Assembly (NCBI RefSeq): GCF_000005505.3
Contig: NC_016132.3
Span: 29,898,914-29,962,913 of the forward strand
DNA from: Brachypodium distachyon
Lineage: Eukaryota; Streptophyta; Magnoliopsida; Poales; Poaceae
Length of the DNA stretch: 64,000 nucleotides
Direction of reading: 5' to 3'
The position numbers and the translations under genes are program-made. The notes beneath the pieces were generated by a model, which worked only from the letters and a program-made list of their open reading frames with translations, ran no database searches and was not told the origin of the DNA. Below are positions 23,650-34,037 of this stretch, piece after piece (position 1 is the first letter of the stretch; every line of letters begins with the position of its first letter).

Positions 23650-24293
23650 GGTTAGGATCCGGCTAGAAGAAATTATCCCATTTTTCGTTGAGTAGTTGAC
23701 AATCAAAACCATTATCCCACAATGGTTGCATGGTTGGTGCTTTTTTACTCGGTGGTACCTTGCCCTAGAAGCCGGCTAGCATCATACATTACCATGTAGA
23801 TAATTGCATACACACACTCAAGTGGAGGAACCTTTTCTGACAAAATGCCAGGTATTCTTGTGCGACCCATCATCCATGCTCGGCCATGTCATGTCATGGT
23901 ACTTGTGGTTCAGAAGTAAGGATATATGTATATGCAGAGGAGTGGTGTCTAAAGTAACCAAGATTTGAGTGATGTTTAGGAGATTGTTGCTAGTTTGTTG
24001 CTCCTCCAAAAACCATCAAACCCCCTCCTCTGTTTGTTTGATCTGCAGAGGAGAGGTGGCCATGCCGCTGCTCCTTCTTTTTTCTTTTAAGGGGCAGAAA
24101 TCATTGCAGTGAAAGATGTGACCTATCTCTTTTTCTCTTTTCCATTGCTGCTCCTTTCCATGCATGTGGGATGGCTGTTATAATCAATTATTTTATGTTA
24201 ATTGATACAACTATTTCGTAGGCATGGCTGGTTTGGATTGTTCCTTGGATGGTTGTCTTCAATTCATAATATGTCTTAATTGGAACATGTGGG

Positions 24294-26971
24294 ATGGCGC
24301 TCCTAATGGATCACTACGACATGGCTCACCGTGGGCGTTTGCTACGGGATGAAGAAATGGTAATGAGCATTTACATGTTTCTTTTTTTTTGTCATTGTTT
24401 TGTTCGAAATGTGTAAGTGAGACGGTCGTAACTTTAATTGCTTTTGTACTTGTTTTTTAGGATCTTGGATCCCTCAAACTTCAGTCTCACGGTGCCTCCT
24501 CAGGCGCCATGTCTTACGATGAGCGGTACACACCGTTCATCTTGAGGACAGGGCTCCTTCCGTTCATCCATATGGTGACCCGGTCGACACCAGCCATGAA
24601 CGCTTGTGCAATCACCGCGCTTGTCGACCGGTGGAGGCCTGAGACCCACACTTTTCACCTCCGGACCGGTGAGATGACTGTCACTCTTCAGGACGTGTCC
24701 ATGATCCTGGCATTCCCCATCGGCGGGGAACCAGTGTGTATCAACACGGCCTCTTCGGGATGGCGCCAGCAGATGGCGGATCTTATTGGTCGGGCACCAG
24801 AGGTCCCTGAGGACCCCGCAAATGACAGAGTGCCAGCGGGAGCAACGTACAGTTGGATAGTTGAGAACTTCTCCGAGTGCCCCGAGGATGCTGCCATCGA
24901 GGTGGTTGAGCAGTACGCATGAGTATACGTGTGGTATGTCATCACACGCACTCTCTTTGCTGACGGGGGTGGCAGGACAGCTCAATGGCATTGGCTGAAG
25001 GCCTTGACCGTATGGGACTCCAATTGGAGCTGGGGCACAGCTGCACTTGCCTACCTTTACGGGCAGGTAATAAATATTTCATTGTTGTCTCTATGTGCAA
25101 TGACCTTTGATGACATGTCATAATTTATTTCCTGATTGCCTCTTGTTTTAGTTGGACGATGCTTGTCTTAGGAGCAAACTAGACAGCGGCATAGGTGGTC
25201 CATTGCTTCTACTGTCTATCTGGAGCTGGGAACGCTTCCCCGTTGGACGCCCGGAAACGTTGGCATTCAACGATTGGGACGATGAAGAAGACCCGCTACG
25301 GAGACTCACTTGGGCTTACAGGTGGGACCGTACGAGAGAAAACTGGAACGACACTAAACTTCTGTACAGGTAGTACACGAACGAGTTCGACACTTTAACC
25401 CCTGAGCAGGTAAATATTGTTATTGCAGAAAATTATTATGATTTCCGTGCTCTATGCTAACTGAACATTGCGATGCTTGTTATATGTTTAAGGTGGAATG
25501 GCAGCCATATGGTAGTGGGGACGATTTCGGAGTCCCATTCAATTATGAGAAACCCGAAGTGCTTGGAAGAAAGACATCTGTGGTTGATGCGATGTCCAAT
25601 GATATGCTTGTGGGCGGTTGAACTTCATCAACCACAGCGTGTGATGCAACAGTTTGGGTTGTTCCAGACGAATCCCCCAAAGTGGAAGGACACAAACATA
25701 CAACTGCATGAGTAAGTTTTTGTTGTTCTCATTAAGCTTTCCGGTGTTACCTTTTTACCGCTATAATATGGTGCCTTCCAAATATTTGTAGGCTTGATAG
25801 GAAAAAACAGAAGAGCAAACAAAACTGGCCTAAGGAACATAGGGTGCATGTGGACAAGTTCAAAAAGTGCTTGTCCAAGATGGAGAATGGTGAAGGAACG
25901 CCGCAACGGCCAGCAAATCCTGATGCATTTAACAACTACCTTCGTTGGTATCTTGAGAACACCAGAGCGGAGATTTGCCGGCCCGCGTACAGCCATGAGA
26001 TTTTGGAAGAGGACAACCTATTCGACGAGGCTGCAAACGCGGAGTACAATAGGCTTGTAAAGGATGGGAGGCAAACATCATATGCGAATGTCTTGCACTT
26101 TGTGGTAACGGTGTTATGCTTCTCCAGTCTAAACCCAATTTCCAATATTTTGTTATTACACATTAATATTTTCCTCATTTTAGCGTGATGAGATCAGGAA
26201 GGACGCCGACAGAACAGAGATAGTTCTCGATGAAACTCCTCACGGGAAAAAGGGTGAGAGTGCACTAAGGAAGTTTATGAAGGTGCGTGCTTCTCTAGTC
26301 TTTTGTATTTGCATATATGTGAACCGAGAAATCAATTTTTCATTTCTGAACAATACAACGGCAGGGCAATAGGCTACGGTGGTTAGCCAACCTGATAGGA
26401 GGTTGCCGTGACCGCGAGATGTCATCGTCAGCACTCTCAAGTTCGTCTTCACCCACCGATGCTGAGGAAGATGTTCAAGATGACTTGTCCAATGAGGTTT
26501 GAATTTTACTTATATTAATGCAATTGGGTTTGAATTCTGCTTACATTAATGCAATTGGGTTTGAATTCTGCTTACATTAATGCAGTTGTGCTCACATTGT
26601 GCTTACATTTATGCAATTGACATGGCAATCGAATGCAGGAAGGACGATCTGTGGGTGATGAAACCACATTAGGTGATTATCAACGTTCAATCCCTAAGCA
26701 GCAGCGTGGAAACAAGGGAAAGGGACCCCACAGATTTACACCATCGGATTATTCGACGAAAAAGAAGAAGGTGGCCGTTCATTCCGACAGTGAAGATGAG
26801 GAAGCTACAGAGGAAGCTACTTTCAGCTCAAGGAGACGGATGAGGGGCATCTCCGAAGAAGAGCAAGAAGGAGAGGAAGAGGAAGAGGTACATGAAGATG
26901 ATGAAGACGCAGAACCACCCCGACGAAGGAAGAAGTTGGCTTCGAAGAGAGGAAGAGGGTCTAGGAAGTAG
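24294..26971 (+). pseudogene. Plant mobile domain (PMD/MAIL-like) protein gene carried by the MULE, eight exons
   Basis: Exons are 24294-24359, 24461-25066, 25152-25409, 25493-25711, 25792-26104, 26184-26282, 26365-26496 and 26639-26971, all with GT-AG borders. They total 2,026 nt, one frame lesion from a ~675-residue protein. The N-terminal half is a plant mobile domain (PF10536-type). It begins RYTPFILRTGLLPFIHMV and includes NACAITALVDRWRPETHTFH and MTVTLQDVSMILAFPIGG. The C-terminus is acidic then basic, ending KRGRGSRK, suggesting a nuclear protein. Lesions are TGA at 24920-24922 (R expected), TAG at 25371-25373 (Q expected), and one extra base (or two missing) at 25550. Host PMD proteins (MAIN, MAIL1) act in silencing and genome stability. 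The role in the transposon is unknown. Confidence 0.85.
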
Positions 26972-27191
26972 ATGTGTTTTTACATAACTGTCATGCTTCT
27001 CGTTGGTGCTACTTGTTGAACTATTATAACTCTATTTCGTGTGCTCTCAGACTAGTTGAATATATGTCTACTTTTCTTGCTCTGGTGCTAAGCTAGTAGA
27101 ACTGTGCATGTGAACGATGAACTGTGTATGTGAACTGTGAACTGCGTATGTGAACTGTGAACTGTGAACACTGTTATGTAACTGTTCTGTG

Positions 27192-27780
27192 TAAAATTAA
27201 TAGGTATAGCGCCCAGGCGCCAACATGGAGGTGTAGCACCTGCTCCTTCGGCGCTACACACTGACTTGGAGAAATTTCGGCCCCCAAAACGGTACTGGAC
27301 CCTTCTGTTGCCTAAAATTAATAGGTATAGCGCCCAGGAGCCGGGCGCTAACATGGAAATGTAGCGCCCTCTCCTTCGGCGCTACAAACTGACTTGGAGA
27401 AATTTCGGCCCCAAAACGGTACTGGACCCTTCTGTTGCCTAAAATTAATAGGTATAGCGCCCAGGAGCCGGGCGCTAACATGGAGGTGTAGCGCCCTCCG
27501 CTTCGGCGCTACAAACTGACTTGGAGAAATTTCGGCCCCAAAACGGTACTGGACCCTTCTGTTGCCTAAAATTAATAGGTATAGCGCCCAGGAGCCGGAC
27601 GCTAACATGGAGGTGTAGCGCCCTCCCCTTCGGCGCTACAAACTGACTTGGAGAAATTTCGGCCCCAAAACGGTACTGGACCCTTCTGTTGCCTAAAATT
27701 AATCAGTATAGTGCCCAGGCGCCAGGCGCTAACATGGATGTGTAGCGCCCTCCGCCTCGGCGCTACGCACTGACCTGGGC
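27192..27780. repeat. 127-bp tandem array, five units, in the centre of the MULE
   Basis: Units start with TAAAATTAATAGGTATAGCG at 27192, 27313, 27440, 27567 and 27694 (the first is 121 bp, the rest exactly 127). Each holds two short inverted repeats, TAGCGCCC...GGGCGCTA and GTAGCGCC...GGCGCTAC, the same words that occur in the element's terminal repeats. The array lies between the 3' ends of the convergent gene units. Confidence 0.92.
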
Positions 27781-27988
27781 AAATTCAAACAAACAGTTGT
27801 TGGAATACAAACAGCTGTTGCAAATTCAAACAAACAGCTGTGATGCAATAGACAGATTGATATACATAACAGCACATATAAAATGTTCACACCCGGAATC
27901 TATAATGTCCTGAATCAAATGGTGCAGTCCATCTCATAGTTCAATGCAGATTACAAATTCTAATTCGTAGTTCATAGTTCAATACATA

Positions 27989-28432
27989 TTATTGGGTCGA
28001 ACAAGGACCCTTTCCCTTCCTCTCCCTCTCCTTCAGCTTTGCTTCGTCGTCAAGTGCCGTTGCGCGACTAGCCTCACGAACAAGCTTCTCCTTCCATTCC
28101 TTCTCCTCCCTCTCCCTCTTCTTGGCGGCTTCTTTCTCAGCCCTTTCCCATGACTCAGTTAATTTTCTTACTTGTTCTTTCTTCCTAAGCTCAGCTTGTT
28201 GCTTCAACCAAGTTTCCCGGCTCCAACTGTACATGTGCGCCTCAAATCTCATTCGAGAATCCTCTTGAACTTCCTCACCGTGCTTCCTAATTCTTTCTTT
28301 CTCCCTCTCCCTTGCTTCCTGCTCTTTCACCTTCATCTTAGCTGCCTTCCACCACCCTAGCCTCTCACCCTTGGCCCCCTCCTCTTCATCGTCCCACTTA
28401 GGTGGCGCCTTCGGAGTTTGAGTACCGGCCAT
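27989..28432 (-). CDS. Charged coiled-coil ORF of the MULE (147 codons)
   Basis: It is an uninterrupted frame of 147 residues starting MAGTQTPKAPPKWDDEEEG. It is dominated by Glu/Lys/Arg heptads (EQEAREREKERIRKHGEEV; EKEAAKKREREEKEWKEKL), so it should form a long coiled coil. No catalytic motif is present. It lies 168 bp downstream of the transposase stop, on the same strand. A splice acceptor-like TTTTGTAG directly precedes its ATG, so it may be a last exon of the transposase transcript instead of a separate gene. Unlike its neighbours it contains no stop. Function unknown; it could be an accessory protein by position, as mudrB is in MuDR, but it shows no similarity that I can recognise. Confidence 0.65.
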   Translation of the reverse strand: MAGTQTPKAPPKWDDEEEGAKGERLGWWKAAKMKVKEQEAREREKERIRKHGEEVQEDSRMRFEAHMYSWSRETWLKQQAELRKKEQVRKLTESWERAEKEAAKKREREEKEWKEKLVREASRATALDDEAKLKERERKGKGPCSTQ

Positions 28433-28491
28433 ATCTACAAAATGTGCAACTTATATGTTAGTTTTGGTAATGTAGCATCATAATGTATATA

Positions 28492-28612
28492 TTACGGAAA
28501 CAAATATGTAGTGGAATAAAGAAATTCTTGCGGAAACAAATATGTAGTGGAATAAAAAATTTCTTACGGAAACAAATATGGAATGGAATAAAGAAATTCT
28601 TACGGAAACGGT
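28492..28612. repeat. 36-bp tandem repeat after the transposase stop
   Basis: Three full units and a partial one start at 28492, 28528, 28564 and 28600 with TTACGGAAACAAATATG (one has TTGCGG). The transposase stop codon TAA (28600-28602, minus strand) is inside the array. The minus-strand sequence CCGTAAGAATTT in each unit looks like a splice donor. Confidence 0.85.
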
Positions 28613-31600
28613 CCTGATAGGTATCCAATCATACCACCACCCCGGTTGACAACTTGTTGCCTGGGAGCTTGAAATGTATGTCTCCCTCGTGTCCCTCTTT
28701 GTTGGGTACCAGTACCTCGTTGGCGACCTCTCCCTCGGGTACGTCCTGGTTGCCTAGAACCATCTCGTGTACTTCCTTGTTGGCTAGAACCATCTCGTGT
28801 ACTTCCTTGTTGGCTGCCACCAAGTTGGCTTGGAGCTTGCTCGGCAGTACCTTGTTGGCTGCCACCATGTTGGCTTGGAGATTGCTGGGCAGTACCTTGT
28901 TGGCTGCCATCATGTTGGCTCGTGCTTGCCGCGTTTCTTGTCGATCGGTTTCTAGATTGCTGGCTGCTGCAACCTCTAGTGTTGTGTCCCTCCAAGTTAC
29001 AATCTCCACACCTTGAGTTTTCAGAAGGCTCCTCGAATATATTGTTGCCCATTTCTCGGCAGCCGCCACCACCCCATCCGTCCATGTCACCCCTAAGACG
29101 CTTGGTTTTCCGTCTACCTCGTGAAACCACCTTCAACTCTAGATCGGGCCACATCTGAATTCCATGATACTCAGGTCACCATGATTGGTCAAAGTATGGG
29201 TGAAATCTACTTTCCCATGTCTTCCTTGTGGTATCGATCGAGTACTCGGACTCCCTCACGGTCAGCGGATTGTTAACACTGACATTTCTAAGTCGTGCCG
29301 CCGCCTGCAAATGTGAGCACGCGAGACGCATCAACGATGGTCTCATGCACGAGCACTCAAATTTCGTTAACGAGACCTCGAAACTCCTGCCTCCATGTTG
29401 CACACCATCGCTTGTGCTGCCAACAGGCTCGTTTACTTGGTAAATCATTTGATCGTTGTCAAAGCATACAAGCTTTAAAGTGTGCGCCTTCCGTGACTGA
29501 TATGTCAACCAATGATCAACCTTAGGTGGGTATTCGAGAGGCTTGTTACGCTTCTTCCACGTACCTAGAATCTGCTTGGCGGTTTCGTCTGAATATTTCA
29601 GAAAGTACTCATTCAGCTTATCGAAAGTGTATTGAGCTATTGCCGTAACGGGCAATGCACGGACCCCCTTCAGCACGTTATTGAAGCATTCCGCCATGTT
29701 ACTTGTCATTTGACCGTACCGGCGGCCCCCTTCATCAAAAGCGCGTGCCCACTTCGATCTATCACCGAGGTGCCTAATCAGGAATTCATGCCCCCCTGCG
29801 CTGAGGTCCCGTGAAGCCAGCAGTGCGTTTAACAAGTTTGAGAAACGCCGATCAGAGTAAGCCTTGCAAGATTCTTGAAGAAGGTCCGTCAATTCCTTGT
29901 TCCTACATGCTCTAAAGAAGTTGGCACAAAAATGCCGCATGCATCATCGATGGTGCAATCGAGCATGGCCAGGAATGTCAACCTCCACCGCGTTCAAAAT
30001 TCCTTGATGGCGATCGGATATGACACATACTTCCCTTTGCGGCCGTATAACTTTCGATCTAAGCAGACCCATGAACCATGCCCAATTATCGTTGTTCTCT
30101 GCTGAAACCAATGCAAAAGCTAAAGGCAACAACCGGCTGTTCGCATCACAATTTATTGCCACCAACATTGTGCCCTTGAATTGGCCGGTCAAGAAGGTGC
30201 CATCCACGGATATCACTGGCCTGCAGCCTTGGAAAGCCTATATGCACTGTTCAAAAGCCCAGAAAGCACGGCCAAAAATCCGCACGGTTGCACCTTTGTA
30301 AGTCCTTGTTTGTTGGCCAAAATGCTCAACCACATGAACCATGCCCGGGTTTGTATGCGCCATAGCACCCAACAACCTTGGGAGACGGTTGTAGGCTTGC
30401 TCCCAGTCACCATACAACATCTTGAATGCGGCTTGCTTCGCCTTCCATGCCTTCCCATACTTCACCCGGTAATGGAAGAGAGTGTAGACAAGCTCCATGA
30501 CCGACTTAATGGGCATTATTGGAAGTGACTTGATGGAATTAGAAAGCCTATAAGCGATGAATTCTGAGGTCAGCTGTCTATGATCGTTCTTCACCATAGG
30601 TTCATCTATGTTCTTACCATCGCACAAGTGAGTAGCACAACAACTCACGATGTACCATTCGGACCCTAGTTTACGTGGCCTTGCACGGACAATCCATGGA
30701 CAACGATCTTCGGTACACTTAACCGTGTATCAAATCTTGTTGTTAGAGTGGACAACCTTGTACAGTCGATGGTGCTTGACGGAGAACTCCTTTATCCACA
30801 TCTTAAATTCCAGGAATGTTCGGAACCTCAAACCAGCCTTAATGCCATACCGTCTTTGTGTCACATCCCGATGGGAACTTGGCCTAGGTCCAAGCACGAA
30901 CCCTTCGCCACCGTCAACCACGGCCTGATCCGCCAGGCTAACATCACGGAAAAATGGTATACTTGGATCCCGGCTAGTTACAACCTTGAAAGCGTTAGCT
31001 TCTTTGGCTATCAACCCATCCTCATCAACTTCTTCCTCCGGACCATCTTCATCCGAATCCGATGCAAATACTCGGTTAAATGGGATTTCACGGTCCATAT
31101 CCTCTTGCTCACAATATGCCTCCAAATCACCTACATTATTGTCATGCATATCATCGTCCTCCTCTAGCCATGGTTCAGGTTGTTCGTCTGTCATCAAGCT
31201 CGATGGTTGCGCCTCTTCATGTTGTGTCTCTTCAGGTTCAGGACGACTCATCGTAGTGTTGCCAACATCGGCCTCAACTTTTGGCTCAGTTCGGATATGA
31301 CTTCTTGCGCAAGAAGGGGAAGCCGCACTACGGTTCAGGTGAATGTGAGAATCTGGAACAGTCTTTCTTGTAGCAAATATCTCTAGAGCTTTGTCTTGTG
31401 ATTGGGCCACCGTCTCTTTGTATGCCTCTCAACGTTGCTCGGAAGATATGCACATTGTCTTCCAACGGACGTGCACTCCATACCCAACATTGTGTCTTCC
31501 CTCCAACTCTACCACATCACTTGGGTCCATCCATTTCAACTCAAGCCTCAATTCCTCCAATAGCTCGGCATAGGTTGGACTAAAATCGAACACCAAGTCT

Positions 31601-31680
31601 CGCTCCTCCGTGTCTACCTTTACATTGCCTCCCAAAAATGCCTCTTTGTCCACATGATGAACATGAACAATTCTTGCCAT
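28600..31680 (-). pseudogene. MURA-type MULE transposase with five in-frame stops and no frameshift
   Basis: A single frame of about 1,026 codons runs from the ATG at 31680 to TAA at 28600. It has a PB1-like N-terminus, an acidic linker, then the Mutator DNA-binding region (RTFLEFKMWIKEFSVKHHRLYKVV...YTVKCTEDRCPWIVRARP) with its Cys/His ligands. The MULE catalytic domain follows, with D in VISVDGTFLTG, D in VISDRHQGI and E in SNMAECFNN. After it comes a SWIM finger (CSCMRPSLMRLACSHL), a zinc knuckle (CGDCNLEGHNTRGC) and a Gln/Ser/Gly repeat tail. Stops are TGA 31431-31429, TGA 30732-30730, TAG 30240-30238, TGA 29946-29944 and TGA 29178-29176. Each is one transition from the expected residue (W, R, Q, W, and probably W). 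A functional product would cut and insert the element in the nucleus. This copy cannot make it without readthrough. Confidence 0.93.
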
Positions 31681-31737
31681 TTAGAATATAATTAGAATGG
31701 AAAACATCCATCAACGTCCGTGAGATTGACTAATATC

Positions 31738-31962
31738 CAACAAGAAAAGTGCATGGCATTCAAATACTAGACACCCTAAATACCATTCCATAATTACCTA
31801 CGAAACATTTTTTGGGCCAAGTACATATACTAGGGTTTGCCCCAAATATTTCCAACAAGAAAGTGCTACATATCCAAATACTAGACACCCTCAATACCAT
31901 TTCATAATTCCAACCAAACATTCTTGAGCAATTACATAAACTAGGGTTTGCCCCAAATCCAA
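31738..31962. repeat. ~112-bp tandem duplication upstream of the transposase
   Basis: Two diverged copies start TCCAACAAGAAA (about 31738 and 31852). Each includes CAAATACTAGACACCCT and ends with CTAGGGTTTGCCCCAAAT. They lie between the right terminal repeat and the transposase start, that is, in its leader or promoter. Confidence 0.8.
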
Positions 31963-32412
31963 CTCGAAGCCTCAATGCAGAGAAATTCCTAGGGCAAAAT
32001 GCGGAGGAAACAGAGGGGATCGGAGGAGAATACCTGGGGGAGCCGATCCGGACGGATTCCACGAAGATTGGGACGAATCGGGGGAGAGATTTGGAGGGGA
32101 ACCGCCGCCGCCGCCGCTGTGTTCTAACAGGAGAACCTCTGGCCCGAACCCTTCTATCTTTCCGCCTCTGGCCCGAGCGGTAGTGCAGAGGGGTATAGCG
32201 CCTGGTGACGAGGCGCTATACTGGCGCGTGGCCACGCTGGACAGGGACGCCACGCTGGCACCTGTGTAACGCCGGGACTCAGGGCGTTATAGTGTATGTA
32301 TAACGCTCGGTATGCGGACGCTACACGGAAGGGTCAGTTTTGTGAAATAGTTTCACCAGGAGTCCATTTTTCAAATTTCTTTGTGTTTTGGGTCAATTCT
32401 GTCGAAATATCG
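31963..32412 (-). repeat. Right terminal inverted repeat of the MULE
   Basis: It is the inverted counterpart of 23165-23649, about 35 bp shorter. Identity is clear over the outer 110 bp and the inner block, with indels between. It lies 283 bp upstream of the transposase ATG. Confidence 0.9.
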
Positions 32413-32421
32413 ACGGAGATT

Positions 32422-32750
32422 GTAATGAAGTTTAGCAGTGGCCCAATCCTCGAAGTGTTCAAGTGGACCAGCCAAAGGTTGCAAACCATGCACCCGGACC
32501 AACGCTAAGAAAACCAGTGCAACAAAAACCAATTTCTCGTGATTATGCATGCTAGAACATGTTTGCACCGGCACATAGGTTAAAAAAAACATTGAGCATT
32601 GATAAGTATGCAAACAATAAACATGGTGTTTTGTTCCTTCAGAATGGTTCGTGGAAAAGTCACGGCAGATGTCGTATATGTGGTGACAAATCCATACCAT
32701 TTTACATGGTATATGTATCAATTACATTTTGACCATTTAATTGCTATGAT
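32422..32750. other. Spacer between MULE and hAT insertions
   Basis: This continues the sequence that precedes the MULE at 23155. No gene or element was recognised. Confidence 0.35.
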
Positions 32751-32758
32751 GATGTCAG

Positions 32759-34029
32759 CAAGGGTGGAGCTAGGGAAAAATTAACCAGGTGCACAACTTT
32801 GACATACACACAAAAGAAAATGCAATTTGAACCAAAAATATACTTCTAATAATATGTTTCGCAATTCTTAGAATAGCTAGCATGTAGTAGAAAACAAGTA
32901 ATCTTTAAGCGCGTACCAAAATGAAAAAACTAAGAACGAATCCACTTATCAAAGTTAGTTGGCATTGCCAAAATACATCATCCAGCCTCAAGCACTCGGT
33001 AACCTATAAAATTGACAATCTGACTTTAAATTTTCAGCTAAAAAAAGCAAAATGAAGAACGTTACCTTCAATATTTACGCTCTTTTAGTTTCATGAAGCG
33101 ATCAACCACTTGTTTATTGGTGACTTTTTCATTTGTTCTCTCTCGATATAGCAAATGAGATTATCACTCAAACTATCATCACTGAGCCGATTGCGCAAGT
33201 CCATTTCACAAGTTTCTTAACCGAAGAACACCTCTCAAGTGTAGCAGTGGCAATAGGTAATGCAAGTACTAGTTTCAAAAACCGATAAACCAAAGGATAA
33301 CAAATATGCTTCCTTGTCTCTATCATTTTTTGTGAAAGCTCGTATTCAATCCCCTTTTTCCAATCAATATCTTCTAGACGAACATTCTGTTCTTGTGACG
33401 ATGATTTTCGTTTCAAAAGAAACCTATCCATGATATTAGGTACCTACATTTGGCAAATAAAATATACAAACTTCTTGATATTTTGAGAGTTTGATCATTG
33501 AGCAGCTTAATTAATGGAGCAAAATTGGGGAAGAACGGATCGAGTTCAACGCAAGAATGGATTGGGGAAGAACCTGATCCTGATGGCGTGATGAATTTCG
33601 TGCGCAGTGCGCGGCTCCTCGCCGGCTCCGATCCTCAGATCTAGTTCAAGGCGCAGCGGCGGCGGCGGGCCGTGATTTTTTGGTCGAGTTCGAACTTCTG
33701 CCTAGAACGGGAAGACCAGACGACGACGTCAGGACGATGGTATCGAGGGGCCAGGGGCGAGTGCGACGGGCGGAATCAGTACGCGCACGATCGATCCATA
33801 CGATTGATGGACAGACTATTCTAGGGCCTGCAAGTAGCGCCTGGCCTAATAGGCAGGCCTGCTGTCGCATGGGCTTCAGGTTGATGTGGGCTTGGCCGGT
33901 TGGAGCCTGAGCCTGGTGCACAGTTGTCACAAATCCCTGGTTCAGCGGCATAAGGCATAATTAGCACTAAATTTTTTTCTTGACCCTGGTGCCTCTGCAC
34001 CAGGCTGGCTCCACTTAGCTCCGTCCCTG
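32759..34029 (-). mobile_element. Internally deleted hAT element (1,271 bp)
   Basis: The ends are CAAGGGTGGAGCTAGG and, on the minus strand, CAGGGACGGAGCTAAG. A perfect 8-bp target duplication GATGTCAG flanks it (32751-32758, 34030-34037). It carries a short, fused remnant of a TTF-type (ZMYM1-like) hAT transposase on the minus strand. GC-rich DNA at 33590-33910 near its 5' end is probably its promoter/leader. Confidence 0.9.
33068..33431 (-). pseudogene. hAT transposase: N-terminus fused to C-terminal dimerisation domain
   Basis: The frame starts MDRFLLKRKSSSQEQ, like the N-terminus of TTF-type hAT proteins. It passes directly into the C-terminal dimerisation region VYRFLKLVLALPIATATLERCSS, so the BED/TTF finger and catalytic RNase H-like core are absent. 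A one-base loss near 33205 shifts the frame. The adjacent frame continues with SDNLICYIER and ends at TGA 33068-33070. It cannot be catalytic. Such deleted copies could at most interfere by dimerising, which is speculation. Confidence 0.75.
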
Positions 34030-34037
34030 GATGTCAG

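Larger units (their letters stand above)
23165..32412. mobile_element. Complete Mutator-like element (MULE), 9,248 bp
   Basis: The outer ends are CAGCTTTTCGAC (left) and CGATATTTCGAC (right, minus strand). The long inverted repeats continue inward for 450-485 bp. A perfect 9-bp target duplication ACGGAGATT flanks it (23156-23164, 32413-32421), the length expected for Mutator. The + strand carries a plant-mobile-domain gene (24294-26971). The - strand carries a MURA-type transposase (31680-28600) and a coiled-coil ORF (28432-27989), so the two transcription units converge on a 127-bp tandem array. This arrangement resembles maize MuDR. All long genes contain stop codons, so this copy is probably inactive. 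Confidence 0.92.

Noticed and set aside
27088..27608. Repeated MLAPGSWALYLLILGNRRVQ frames
   Set aside because: They are the antisense translation of the 127-bp tandem array, not a protein.
27192..27780. CRISPR-like array of regularly spaced repeats
   Set aside because: The 127-bp units are repeated in full with no unique spacers, and the context is a plant transposon.
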